This document shows, in pieces, positions 8,166 to 16,543 of a DNA stretch of 62,482 nucleotides (its first letter is position 1; each line of letters opens with the position of its first letter). The notes under the pieces are model-generated. The model was not told where the DNA came from, searched no databases, and was given only the letters and a program-made list of their open reading frames with translations. This DNA is from Candidatus Gastranaerophilales bacterium (GTDB lineage: Bacteria > Cyanobacteriota > Vampirovibrionia > Gastranaerophilales > Gastranaerophilaceae), in contig CALUYT010000038.1 of the NCBI GenBank assembly GCA_944325085.1, positions 1-62,482 on the forward strand, read 5' to 3'. Both the position numbers and the translations under genes were made by a program.

Positions 8166-9020
8166 ATGAATATAGACTCAATTAAAAATTATCCCACCGG
8201 CTCTAATGCCAGACTCAAGCATAGGGACAACGTGCTTGAATACAAACAGAAGAGTGCGGATTTGTGTGAGAATAAAAATGTGAATAGAGGATATTACAGC
8301 GGCAGCTTTACGGGTATAAACGTAGCTGCCGTTGCTGGTTCTATAAACCCTTCAAAATCTTCTAGTTTGCTTGATAACATTCTTACGCTATGCGATAAGC
8401 ATACAGTTATCGCTCAAAACTTAGTAGCTTTATTTTTAGCAGCAGGATTAAGACCAATAGCAATTATGTCTTTACCTGGTAAAAAAGACAAAGAAGATAA
8501 AATCTATGCTTCAGGTCACTCAATAGCCTCTGGACTTATTGGTTTTGGATTTTCTAGTATAGTTATGTATCCTCTTGGAGCAGGTGTTGAATATACTAAA
8601 AAGACTATCAAAAATGCAGCTGCTGCAATGAAAGCGTTATCTAAAAATACAGAACTAACAAAAGAAGAATTAGAACTCGTTAATAATATAAAGAAAAAAT
8701 ACAACATTTCTAATTTGAAAGAACTTGAAGAAGTAAAAGTCTTCAAAAAATTAAAAAGCATTTATAAAGTAAACTCTCTTGAAGAACTTGAACATTCTAA
8801 GACCTTCAAGAATGTAACAAAAATGCTAGATATGGCTCCAGACGTATTCTTATTTGGTGTATTAAAAGCAATGTTAACAGTTGCTTTAATTCCTCCAATT
8901 TTGAAATATGTATTTGGTATAGAAAAGAAAAAAGCTCCGGTTCAAGCTCAACAGACACCACCTCCGGCTCCAACAATGACTAAACCGGAAATTGAAAAAT
9001 TTGCAGGAGGGTTGAAATAA
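8166..9020 (+). CDS. Lineage-type membrane protein with N-terminal FTG motif
   Basis: A 284-residue protein of no family I can name. The N-terminal 45 residues are polar and end in YSGSFTGINVAAVAG; hydrophobic segments lie near residues 78-100 and 115-135 and again near 225-245; a helical, charged stretch (140-215) separates them, and the tail is Pro/Gln-rich. The FTG motif resembles those of the next gene and of four others in the window. The first 80 codons are visibly richer in G+C than the remainder. The ATG overlaps no strong ribosome site. It is coupled to the next gene by a TAATG overlap. Confidence 0.7.
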   Translation: MNIDSIKNYPTGSNARLKHRDNVLEYKQKSADLCENKNVNRGYYSGSFTGINVAAVAGSINPSKSSSLLDNILTLCDKHTVIAQNLVALFLAAGLRPIAIMSLPGKKDKEDKIYASGHSIASGLIGFGFSSIVMYPLGAGVEYTKKTIKNAAAAMKALSKNTELTKEELELVNNIKKKYNISNLKELEEVKVFKKLKSIYKVNSLEELEHSKTFKNVTKMLDMAPDVFLFGVLKAMLTVALIPPILKYVFGIEKKKAPVQAQQTPPPAPTMTKPEIEKFAGGLK

Positions 9021-9847
9021 TGAATATAACATTACAAACAAATAATTTTAACTCTCAATACAAATTCAATAATGCAAATAACAACAGAAAAGTTAATAAA
9101 CAATTTGCATATTCATCAAAACCTGCATTTACAGGAATAGAAGAAATTCCTGCTAAATCAAATTTATTAAACCCATTCAAAAGAATGTTCAACAGTTTAA
9201 CAAATTGGATTGCAGATAAATATACAACAAAACTATACACTTCAAAAGTTGCAAAATTCTTATCTAATCATACAGAAAAACTTGATAGTGTAGTTGATCA
9301 TATGCAAGTTATGGGTTCTGTTATTATATCAGGTATGTATATGACAGAAACTCTTAGAAATAAACAATTAGATGAAGATAGAAGAAGAACCCTTGCAGTT
9401 AACCAAGGTTTAACATTCTTACTATCAACAATCGGATCTTACACTATTGATAGAAGTATCGATAGTTGGTGGGAAAAAGTAACTGCAAAATATGCTCAAA
9501 AACAAACTGGTGATAATAAAATACTAGAAAAAATCACAAATATTAATAACGAAATAATAAAAGCAGCTGAAGCTAAACACAATAAACAATGGAAACAAAT
9601 TCCTAAAAAGCAAAGACCAAAATTAATGACAACATTAAACTATATCGAAGAAAACCTTCCAAATACAACTCTAGAATCAAAACTTAGAGGTATGGGAGTA
9701 CTTAAAAAGTTAATCGTATTTGGTACAGTTTACAGATTCTTAGCTCCAGTAGCAGTTACACCATTTGCAACCTGGGTAGGTAACAAATTAGCAGCACAAA
9801 AACAAGCTAAAAAAGAAGCTAACCAAACTATTGCAAATGCAAAATAA
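9020..9847 (+). CDS. Lineage-type membrane protein with N-terminal PAFTG motif
   Basis: A 275-residue protein, unrecognised. It begins with an Asn/Gln-rich tract followed by SSKPAFTGIEEIP, then has hydrophobic stretches around MQVMGSVIISGMYM and GLTFLLSTIGSYTI, a basic helical middle, and a final hydrophobic region (VYRFLAPVAVTPFATWVG) before a Lys/Ala-rich tail. Start overlaps the previous stop by one base, so the two products are made together and may form one membrane complex. A strong terminator follows 15 bases after the stop. Confidence 0.7.
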   Translation: MNITLQTNNFNSQYKFNNANNNRKVNKQFAYSSKPAFTGIEEIPAKSNLLNPFKRMFNSLTNWIADKYTTKLYTSKVAKFLSNHTEKLDSVVDHMQVMGSVIISGMYMTETLRNKQLDEDRRRTLAVNQGLTFLLSTIGSYTIDRSIDSWWEKVTAKYAQKQTGDNKILEKITNINNEIIKAAEAKHNKQWKQIPKKQRPKLMTTLNYIEENLPNTTLESKLRGMGVLKKLIVFGTVYRFLAPVAVTPFATWVGNKLAAQKQAKKEANQTIANAK

Positions 9848-9862
9848 CAAATATACTAATAT

Positions 9863-9894
9863 AAAAAAGGTCCCGAGTTATCGGGACCTTTTTT
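9863..9894. terminator. Bidirectional rho-independent terminator
   Basis: Perfect 14-bp stem AAAAAAGGTCCCGA / TCGGGACCTTTTTT with a GTTA loop, lying between the convergent genes ending at 9847 and 9911. U-runs are available in both directions. Confidence 0.92.
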
Positions 9895-9910
9895 AATTTA
9901 TAAATTTAAA

Positions 9911-10390
9911 CTATATTTTTTTAGGAATACAAAAATATGGATTATTTTGATATTTTGCCCAAACTATATAAGCTTTATTCCCTTTGATTGTTGTTGTTCC
10001 TCTACTTACAAATTGTTTTTTACCGGTTTTCAAATCTGTTTGTTCTGCAAAAGTTTCCAAATCATATTTTTCAGGCTCTTTTGATCTATCCTTCATTGCC
10101 GCATACAATTCATCAACTTGAACATCTGTAAAAGTACAATTCAATTGATATTCACTATCAGGAGCCTTGATAACCTCTTGATACTTGCAAAAGCCATTCT
10201 TCCAACCAAGAATTTGTCTTTGTGTTGTAAATTGCTTACCTTCAAATTCAGAAACAACTGTTTCTTCATATCTATCACAATCTTTAAAATGCTTTACAAA
10301 CTTAGAAGAAAATTTAGTGTATTCTGCAGCAAACGCACAAGTACCTAAAACTACAATAGAAGCTAATACTATGATTGATACATTTTTCAT
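9911..10390 (-). CDS. Small secreted protein of a Cys-GW-Cys family
   Basis: A 159-residue protein with a clear signal peptide (cleavage near CAFAA-EY, about residue 21). The mature part has Cys in KDCDRYEE, GWKNGFCKY, LNCTFTDVQVDEL and a final YFCIPKK. The order Cys, Gly-Trp, Cys, Cys-x-Phe-(Thr/Asn)-x-x-Gln is the same as in the two proteins at 60189 and 60919, so I treat the three as one family. The function is unknown; disulfide-stabilised periplasmic protein is the likeliest description. A strong AAGGGGGGAAGG ribosome site precedes the ATG. Confidence 0.75.
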   Translation of the reverse strand: MKNVSIIVLASIVVLGTCAFAAEYTKFSSKFVKHFKDCDRYEETVVSEFEGKQFTTQRQILGWKNGFCKYQEVIKAPDSEYQLNCTFTDVQVDELYAAMKDRSKEPEKYDLETFAEQTDLKTGKKQFVSRGTTTIKGNKAYIVWAKYQNNPYFCIPKKI

Positions 10391-10424
10391 TACCTTCCCC
10401 CCTTCTTTAAACTTATTTATCTAC

Positions 10425-10452
10425 ATTATATCAGAAATTCCCATTTTATCAA
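10425..10452 (-). promoter_or_regulatory. Promoter of the secreted Cys protein gene
   Basis: TTGATA, 16-base spacer, TATAAT on the minus strand, ending about 34 bases before the start codon at 10390. Confidence 0.7.
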
Positions 10453-10552
10453 CGTATATACAAATTTTAAGATTAAAATACATTTTCAAATAATAATTAC
10501 AATTTTAAATCTCATTATTTTGTATGATTACAAAATCAAATAAAATGCTAAC

Positions 10553-10631
10553 ATAACAATATACTCCTTAGAGACTAAGATACACATATCCCTAATCAAC
10601 AGCTATGCACCTCAGTACATAGCTTTTTTTT
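10553..10631 (+). ncRNA. Candidate small RNA ending in an orphan terminator
   Basis: A terminator hairpin (AGCTATG ... CATAGCT, 10601-10624, followed by eight Ts) stands alone: the upstream plus-strand gene already has its own terminator and no ORF precedes it. A smaller hairpin, CTTAG-AGA-CTAAG, lies at 10567-10579, and an unpaired A/C-rich linker joins the two. A weak TTGTAT/TAAAAT promoter (10520-10546) would start the RNA near 10553. It could also be an attenuated leader upstream of mnmE, but mnmE has its own promoter downstream. Confidence 0.45.
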
Positions 10632-10647
10632 GTATATACAAATTTAA

Positions 10648-10677
10648 TTAACAACATTTCTCTATTTATAATATAAT
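10648..10677 (+). promoter_or_regulatory. Promoter giving a leaderless mnmE mRNA
   Basis: TTAACA, 18-base spacer, TATAAT, then exactly six bases (TATCAT) before the mnmE ATG. No ribosome-binding site can fit. Confidence 0.65.
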
Positions 10678-10683
10678 TATCAT

Positions 10684-12027
10684 ATGAATATTATCCAAGA
10701 ATTTGAAACAATCGCAGCAATTTCAACTCCAATAGGGACAGGTGGAGTAGGTGTCATTAGAATTTCTGGTGACAAAAGTTTTGATATAGCAAAAAAAGTA
10801 TTATCAAATAAAAATCTCACTCCGGGAAAAATTTGTCACGGCTGGGTTATTGACGGCGATGTAAAAATCGATGAAGTCGTAATTTTGCCTTTTAAAAACC
10901 CAAACAGTTATACTGGTGAAGATGTGATAGAAATTCAATGCCACGGTGGAATTAATGTTGTTCACAATATCCTGGACGTTGTCTTAAAAAATGGTGCAAG
11001 AATTGCTGAACGTGGAGAATTCACCAAAAGAGCATTCTTAAATAAAAAATTAGATCTTTCACAAGCAGAAGCTGTAGATGATTTAATTCATGCTAAAACT
11101 TCAAATTTTGCAATTAAATCTGCCAAAAACTTATCAGGAGTCCTTGCTTCAAAAATCAAAGAAATTAGAAACGAAATATTTGAAACTGCTTCCAGAATTG
11201 TTGCAGGTATAGATTTTCCTGAGGATGTAGCAGAACCGGAATACTCTTACTTAATAGATAAATTTGAAAAATCTATAAATGAAATTGATAATATCCTAAA
11301 ATGTGCAAAATCATCTGACATTTTAAGACAAGGTCTAAAAGTTGCAATTGTAGGAAGACCTAATGTCGGAAAATCTTCACTTTTTAATGCTCTATTAAAT
11401 TTAGATAGAGCAATTGTTACTGACATTGCAGGAACAACAAGAGATGTTATCAAAGAAACACTTGATTTAGGTGTCGCAATAACTTTAATTGATACCGCAG
11501 GTATCAGAGAAGATGAAAATATTGACAAAGTTGAAGAAATTGGTATTGAATATTCAAAACAATCAGCAAAAGAAGCAGATTTAATTTTATTTTTATATGA
11601 TGCAAAAACAGGCTTACTTCCTGAAGATAAAGAAATTTATGAAATCATCAAAGATAAAACAAATCTAATTATTGCCAATAAAATTGATTTAACCGAAAAT
11701 TTCAAAGAAGAATTTACTAATACAATAAAATTATCAACTTACACAAAAGAAGGCTTAGAAAATTTAAAACAAGAAATTCAAAAAGTTATATATAAATTTG
11801 CACCTGATGACACTGAATATATAACAAATAAAAGACAACAGCACTGTCTTGAAAGATGTAAACAATCTTTATATAGAGCTCTTACAGCTGCAAAAGCTGA
11901 AGAATTACAAGATATGATATATATTGATCTGAAATCTTCATTACTAGCACTTGATGAAATTACAGGCGAAGTAATTACAGATGATATTCTAAATAACATC
12001 TTTGATCATTTTTGTATCGGTAAATAA
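10684..12027 (+). CDS. mnmE: tRNA modification GTPase MnmE
   Basis: A 447-residue protein, normal length. The N-terminal domain (IAAISTPIGTGGVGVIRISG) binds the folate cofactor, a helical domain follows, and the inserted G domain carries GRPNVGKSS at about residues 224-232, DTAG and NKID. The C-terminal CIGK motif is intact. With MnmG it modifies U34 of certain tRNAs; mnmG is not in this window. It is transcribed alone from a promoter abutting its ATG. Confidence 0.97.
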   Translation: MNIIQEFETIAAISTPIGTGGVGVIRISGDKSFDIAKKVLSNKNLTPGKICHGWVIDGDVKIDEVVILPFKNPNSYTGEDVIEIQCHGGINVVHNILDVVLKNGARIAERGEFTKRAFLNKKLDLSQAEAVDDLIHAKTSNFAIKSAKNLSGVLASKIKEIRNEIFETASRIVAGIDFPEDVAEPEYSYLIDKFEKSINEIDNILKCAKSSDILRQGLKVAIVGRPNVGKSSLFNALLNLDRAIVTDIAGTTRDVIKETLDLGVAITLIDTAGIREDENIDKVEEIGIEYSKQSAKEADLILFLYDAKTGLLPEDKEIYEIIKDKTNLIIANKIDLTENFKEEFTNTIKLSTYTKEGLENLKQEIQKVIYKFAPDDTEYITNKRQQHCLERCKQSLYRALTAAKAEELQDMIYIDLKSSLLALDEITGEVITDDILNNIFDHFCIGK

Positions 12028-12035
12028 AGTTCAAT

Positions 12036-12587
12036 TTAAGAATTAAAGTTCTTGTATTTATAACTTAAAATACTATAACTTGATAATTCTGAAGATGATT
12101 CATCTTCTCCATAAAAGATTGAAGTACCTGTAGCTTTTTTATAATTTTCTTCATCAATTTTTTCTTGTTTATTACAAGAATATGTATAAGAAGAAATTTC
12201 AGCACTGGTAACTCTTCCATCATGATTTGCATCAATCTCATCAAAATTATCCAAAATTTTGCTTACCATTTCACTAGAATAAGCTCCAGAAGAAGCTAAT
12301 TGAGTTAACTCAGCTCTTGAGACTCCGGCTGTAGAAATAGTTGAAGTAAGCTTATTCATTTCATCAGCACCGATAATACCGTCCCCATCTTTATCTAAAG
12401 TTGCAAAATTATTCTGAAGATAAGATGCAAAAGACTGATTCAAAGTCAAATAATTAGTTGAATCATTTCTTGCCTTTGTAATATTATCATATGTCACACC
12501 TTCATCCGGATACAAAGATGCCAAATAAGAATAAGTATTTGCCAAATTAGAAGATATACTTGTAATAATAGATGAGCCTGATGCCAT
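12036..12587 (-). CDS. EF-hand calcium-binding protein
   Basis: A 183-residue protein with two canonical EF-hand loops: DKDGDGIIGADE at residues 65-76 and DANHDGRVTSAE at 119-130, with ligand residues at positions 1, 3, 5, 9 and 12 appropriate for calcium. There is no signal peptide; the N-terminus is Ser/Ile-rich. An AAGGA site precedes the ATG at 12587. Convergent with mnmE with only eight bases between stops. Its partner and process are unknown; bacterial EF-hand proteins of this size are often calcium sensors or buffers. Confidence 0.85.
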   Translation of the reverse strand: MASGSSIITSISSNLANTYSYLASLYPDEGVTYDNITKARNDSTNYLTLNQSFASYLQNNFATLDKDGDGIIGADEMNKLTSTISTAGVSRAELTQLASSGAYSSEMVSKILDNFDEIDANHDGRVTSAEISSYTYSCNKQEKIDEENYKKATGTSIFYGEDESSSELSSYSILSYKYKNFNS

Positions 12588-12702
12588 AATATAAATCCTT
12601 CTTATTTCATTCTACCTAATATTTATAATAATAATCTTTTGAAAAAAATCAACCCCTAAGTTAATATTTATATGCTAAAATAACAATATAAAAGAGGTAA
12701 GT

Positions 12703-13287
12703 ATGATAAAGAATAAAGAAGAAATAATACAAACACTGCAAAATGGTGGAGTAATAGCATACGTAACAGACACAGTATGGGGCTTGGGCTGTCTGCCTAA
12801 CAACGAAAATGCCGTAAAAAAAATATATGAAATAAAAAAAAGAGAAGCCCAAAAACCACTAATTCTTATGTCAAATGAAGTATATCATTTATTAAATTAT
12901 GTAAAACCAATTCCAAAAATAGGACAACAACTTATAAAAAAATATTTTCCTGGAGCACTAACAATAGTAACAGAAAAGAATGAAAATACACCCGATTATA
13001 TTACTTCAGGAATGACAACAGTAGGTATCCGAGTTCCGGATAATAAAGTTTTTCAAGAAATATGCGAAATTATACCAGGACATGTTCTTGCAACAACAAG
13101 CGCTAATTTATCACATCAGCCATCTGCAAAAACTTATGAGCAAGCTCTTGAGAATATGAGTGGATTGGCAGATTTAATTATTGAAGACTACGGATACAAA
13201 GCAAAAGGGCTTGAGTCAACAGTTGCAGGAGTTATGGGAAATGAACTTCGAATATTTAGACAAGGCGAAATAACTATAGAATTATAA
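12703..13287 (+). CDS. tsaC: L-threonylcarbamoyladenylate synthase (YrdC/Sua5)
   Basis: A 194-residue YrdC-domain enzyme making threonylcarbamoyl-AMP for the t6A modification of ANN-decoding tRNAs. Family motifs are visible: GVIAYVTDTVWGLGC, KKREAQKPLILM, FPGALTIV, VGIRVPDN and the end RIFRQGEITI. It lacks the extra Sua5 domain, so it is the short TsaC form. A GAGG site lies seven bases before the ATG. The tsaB/D/E partners are not in the window. Confidence 0.92.
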   Translation: MIKNKEEIIQTLQNGGVIAYVTDTVWGLGCLPNNENAVKKIYEIKKREAQKPLILMSNEVYHLLNYVKPIPKIGQQLIKKYFPGALTIVTEKNENTPDYITSGMTTVGIRVPDNKVFQEICEIIPGHVLATTSANLSHQPSAKTYEQALENMSGLADLIIEDYGYKAKGLESTVAGVMGNELRIFRQGEITIEL

Positions 13288-13342
13288 CAATTTGAAAAAT
13301 TTTTAATTTTTTACTAAAATTAGTAAAAACGAGGGAATGTTT

Positions 13343-14908
13343 ATGGAATTTATATTATACATTATTTATTTGTACTTAATCATTTATACTTTGTACTTAT
13401 TAGTTTTATCAGTAAGAAACCTAAAAGACAAACCGTTTTCTATTGAAAAAAAATATTCAAAATATGATGATATCAAAAACAATTTTGCGTTAATAATATA
13501 TAGCCATAATCATAAAGAATGCCTTCAAGAACTTATAGAACAAATAAAAATGCAAGATTACCCACTTGCAAATTTTAAAGTATATGTAATTTTAGATGAT
13601 TGTAACGATGGATCTGAAAAACTTTTTGAATATGACAATTTTATACATGTACTAAACATTCAAGATGTAGGAACATTAGGTAAAAATCAATCAATTTCAA
13701 TGCTTCTTGAAGAAATAAAAAAAGATTCATCTATCGATGCATATATATTTATTGACGGAATTAGAAAAATAAACCCCGACTTTTTAACATTGGCAAACGC
13801 ATCTTTAAGAAAAGCTGATGCCGTTACTGGTGAACTAAATATAAACAGAGATAACCTTGATATAGTAGATCAAATAAAATCTGTACATAAAAAATATCAA
13901 GCGAACTTCCTAAAACAAGCTCGTTCACTTCTTGGATTAGCAACACAAGTTGATTCTGGTCTATTTATAATAAAAAAATCAGCATTAGAAGATATTGACG
14001 GTATAAAATTTAAAGACATAAATTCTGAACTTGAATTCAGTTTATTATTATCTCAAGCCGGTCATAAATGTGTATATAACCCAAATATTCAATCATATAT
14101 TCTTGGTCAAGACTGCACATTCAGACAACCAAGAATTTCAAAAAGATTCAACTTATTAAAAAACAATTTCAAGAATTTAAAAACACTAAACTTCCCATTT
14201 ATTGAACATATTTGTTCTTTGATAAACCCAAATTATTGGTTTATATTTGCAGCATACGCTTTGTTAATAATATATTCATACAATTGCCCATTTATAGTAA
14301 CTTGTAATGTGGTAATTTTCTCAGCAATACTATTATTAGCAATATTTGCGCTAAGTTTAGTTAATGCAAAATTAAACGCAAAAGAAATATTTTTATTATT
14401 ATTGTATCCAATATATTCAATCTGCCACATTATCAAAAATTTCCCACCAATAAGATTTATTCTAAAAAAATTAGGTGCAAATACTGATAAAGAAACAGAT
14501 AAATTAGTTATAGATGTTATGGTTCAAACCAAACATGGTGATAGAGGCTGTACGTTAGAATTTATATCTACAGAAAGCGGACTATCAAAAATAAGATTTA
14601 TTTATAAAAACAAAAAATATACAACATCAGCACATCTTAGAATGATCGATGCACTACAACAATTAAAATCAAAAATGGAAGATTATGGATTAGTTTTAAA
14701 AATATGTAGCTGCTGTGCAAACTTTACATCTTGTGTTGACGGTTCAACCAATATGCTAAAAGGACAATGCCACAATGAATTTCCAAGTCCACTTTTAAAT
14801 GAGCCAAGACCAACTCTTATATGGAATTCTTGTTCAAGTTTTGAACCTGCTAAGGTAAATAATTTTATAGAAGAAATGGCTCAAGAAGTAGAGCATCAAG
14901 AAAACTAA
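13343..14908 (+). CDS. Membrane-bound family 2 glycosyltransferase
   Basis: Starts with a membrane helix (residues 1-25), followed by a GT-A glycosyltransferase domain with an aspartate-rich substrate site (VYVILDDCNDG and YIFIDGIRKINPDF), then membrane segments near residues 305-350 and a cytoplasmic C-terminal domain containing six or more cysteines (CSCCANFTSC, QCHNEF, WNSCSSFEP). The Cys-rich tail is unusual for GT2 enzymes and might bind metal. I place the start at the ATG at 13343: the GAGGGA site is eight bases from it but only two from the ATG at 13337. Acceptor sugar unknown; probably an envelope polysaccharide enzyme. Confidence 0.75.
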   Translation: MEFILYIIYLYLIIYTLYLLVLSVRNLKDKPFSIEKKYSKYDDIKNNFALIIYSHNHKECLQELIEQIKMQDYPLANFKVYVILDDCNDGSEKLFEYDNFIHVLNIQDVGTLGKNQSISMLLEEIKKDSSIDAYIFIDGIRKINPDFLTLANASLRKADAVTGELNINRDNLDIVDQIKSVHKKYQANFLKQARSLLGLATQVDSGLFIIKKSALEDIDGIKFKDINSELEFSLLLSQAGHKCVYNPNIQSYILGQDCTFRQPRISKRFNLLKNNFKNLKTLNFPFIEHICSLINPNYWFIFAAYALLIIYSYNCPFIVTCNVVIFSAILLLAIFALSLVNAKLNAKEIFLLLLYPIYSICHIIKNFPPIRFILKKLGANTDKETDKLVIDVMVQTKHGDRGCTLEFISTESGLSKIRFIYKNKKYTTSAHLRMIDALQQLKSKMEDYGLVLKICSCCANFTSCVDGSTNMLKGQCHNEFPSPLLNEPRPTLIWNSCSSFEPAKVNNFIEEMAQEVEHQEN

Positions 14909-14945
14909 TTTGGAAAAAATCCAGCTTGGAGAATATAATATAAGT

Positions 14946-16106
14946 ATGAAAAAACTATGGAGCTTTATATTAATAATATTGTTATTGAATACCAATATGG
15001 CGCTACTAGAAGCATCAGAACCGCTAAAAGGATCAGTAACAGAAAATGAAGAGTACCAAAAACCTGAAGATCAAATATTTACCGGTAAAGTGGAAACTCT
15101 AAATAAAAAAGAAATTATCAACATGACAGTTTCTCAGGTACTAGATTCATCATATTCAATAGAGGGAGATGAATTTTTTGCAGAAGTAACCGACGATGTT
15201 TATGGTGATAAAGGTATTATCATTCCAAAAGGAACCTTAGCTCACGGCAAACTAACAAACACATCTGAACCTGGAAGATTAGGAAAAGATGCAACAATGG
15301 ACTTAGCCTTTGATTACTTGGTAACACCCGACGGCAGAGAAATACCAATCGAAGGAAAAATGACAACAAGACTTCACCCTGTAACTCAAAGCGCTAAAAT
15401 CGTAGCACAAGATGTTGGTTATACATTAGCAGGAGGTGCTGTTGGAGGTTTAATGGCACTAAATTGGCTGGGACTTGAAGCTGCAATATTATCTCAAGGT
15501 TATACTCTGGCTGGAGGTGCAGCTATTGGTGGTGTTGCAGGTTTAGGTGTTGCTCTTATAAGAAAAGGTAATCACGTTTTAATTGCCCCAGGTGATGAAA
15601 TTAAAGTAAAAATAAACACCGCTATTGATTTACCTGTATATAAAGAAGAAGCACTAAAACAAGAAGAAATAAATTATAAAGGATTAACTATAAATATAAA
15701 TGATGTACGCCACGAAAAAGATCCTTTTGGAGAAGTTAATACAATAACTTTGACAGTATTGATTTCTAATATGTCAGATAAAACTCTTTCTGGATTTGAT
15801 ATGGCACTGGTAAATGATTATAATGTAAAATTTAGTCCATCTATATTTGGTAATACAAAACTAATGTTTAGACAAATAAAACCTGGAGATAAATTAGTAG
15901 AACAAGTATCTTTTGCTGTAGATAACATTAACAGAAAATTTTGGCTAACTTTTTATGATAGAAAAGATAACAAAATTGTAGCAAAAGTTTCTGTAGATAA
16001 TGCATATAGAAATTTACCGGATAAAGTAAAAAATAAAAATAAAAAAGTAAGATCCAAGAAAAAAAATTATAAAAAAGAAGAAGATTTTATGGATATGGAT
16101 TTTTAA
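14946..16106 (+). CDS. Secreted 'IPxGT' envelope protein, paralogue of the 30803 gene
   Basis: I start this 386-residue protein at the ATG at 14946, which gives a good signal peptide (MKKLWSFILIILLLNTNMALL); a longer TTG start at 14910 buries it. Conserved blocks are IIIPKGTLAHGKLT, REIPIEGKMTTRLHP, a glycine-rich hydrophobic segment (YTLAGGAVGGLMAL ... IGGVAGLGVAL) and IAPGDEIKVKIN. The same order recurs in the 30803 protein. The pattern of 'IPxGT...G' turns recalls VirB10/TrbI-type or envelope beta-domains, but this is only resemblance. A C-terminal beta-rich domain and a Lys-rich tail follow. It trails the GT2 gene by 37 bases. Confidence 0.65.
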   Translation: MKKLWSFILIILLLNTNMALLEASEPLKGSVTENEEYQKPEDQIFTGKVETLNKKEIINMTVSQVLDSSYSIEGDEFFAEVTDDVYGDKGIIIPKGTLAHGKLTNTSEPGRLGKDATMDLAFDYLVTPDGREIPIEGKMTTRLHPVTQSAKIVAQDVGYTLAGGAVGGLMALNWLGLEAAILSQGYTLAGGAAIGGVAGLGVALIRKGNHVLIAPGDEIKVKINTAIDLPVYKEEALKQEEINYKGLTININDVRHEKDPFGEVNTITLTVLISNMSDKTLSGFDMALVNDYNVKFSPSIFGNTKLMFRQIKPGDKLVEQVSFAVDNINRKFWLTFYDRKDNKIVAKVSVDNAYRNLPDKVKNKNKKVRSKKKNYKKEEDFMDMDF

Positions 16107-16155
16107 GTATATTGTAAAGATTTTATAATAGTACTTGTAAAAAATATATTTTATA

Positions 16156-16170
16156 TTACAATTATAGTAA
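16156..16170 (+). promoter_or_regulatory. Candidate operator of the BlaI/MecI-like repressor
   Basis: TTAC-AATTATA-GTAA is an inverted repeat 23 bases before the repressor's ATG, in the promoter zone. BlaI/MecI proteins bind TACA/TGTA-type dyads, so autoregulation is plausible but unproven. Confidence 0.35.
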
Positions 16171-16192
16171 TTATTAGTAACAGGAGGAAAAC

Positions 16193-16537
16193 ATGGTCTG
16201 CGGATCTCTTGAAATCGAAATTTTAAACACTTTTTGGAATATTACAGCTAATGATGAAGATGCTGATATCTCAATACAAGACATTGTAGATGAACTTTCA
16301 AAAAATGGTACTGAAAGAGCTTATACAACCATAAAAACAGTTATGGACAGATTAGTAACAAAAAGCATTTTAGTAAGATATAAGGTTGGTAAAAAGTTTT
16401 TCTACAAAGCCACAATGGATAAAAGAGAAATGGCACTAGACATGCTAAAAGAATTTACTGATAATTTCTTCTGTGGAAATTATGCAGATATGATGCACTT
16501 TGTAGAACGTGAAATGGTTGAGCTTTTAGTAAAATAA
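16193..16537 (+). CDS. BlaI/MecI/CopY-family winged-helix repressor
   Basis: A 114-residue protein with the BlaI/MecI layout: N-terminal LEIEILNTFW, a winged helix with the recognition segment ERAYTTIKTVMDRLVTKSIL, wing VGKKFFYKA, and a C-terminal dimerisation helix. In other bacteria these repress beta-lactamase, mecA or copper genes and are released by a BlaR1/MecR1 protease. No BlaR1-like gene or beta-lactamase is nearby. It heads an operon with two proteins of unknown function. AGGAGG lies four to ten bases upstream of the ATG. Confidence 0.85.
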   Translation: MVCGSLEIEILNTFWNITANDEDADISIQDIVDELSKNGTERAYTTIKTVMDRLVTKSILVRYKVGKKFFYKATMDKREMALDMLKEFTDNFFCGNYADMMHFVEREMVELLVK

Positions 16538-16543
16538 TATAAA

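Noticed and set aside
8761-8816. Antisense frames within the 8166 gene and similar long frames opposite mnmE, radA and hppA
   Set aside because: They are mirror frames of strongly coding sequence and lack ribosome sites and protein-like composition.
14910-14945. A TTG start extending the IPxGT protein by 12 residues
   Set aside because: It puts charged residues before the signal peptide and lacks a ribosome site; the ATG at 14946 is better.
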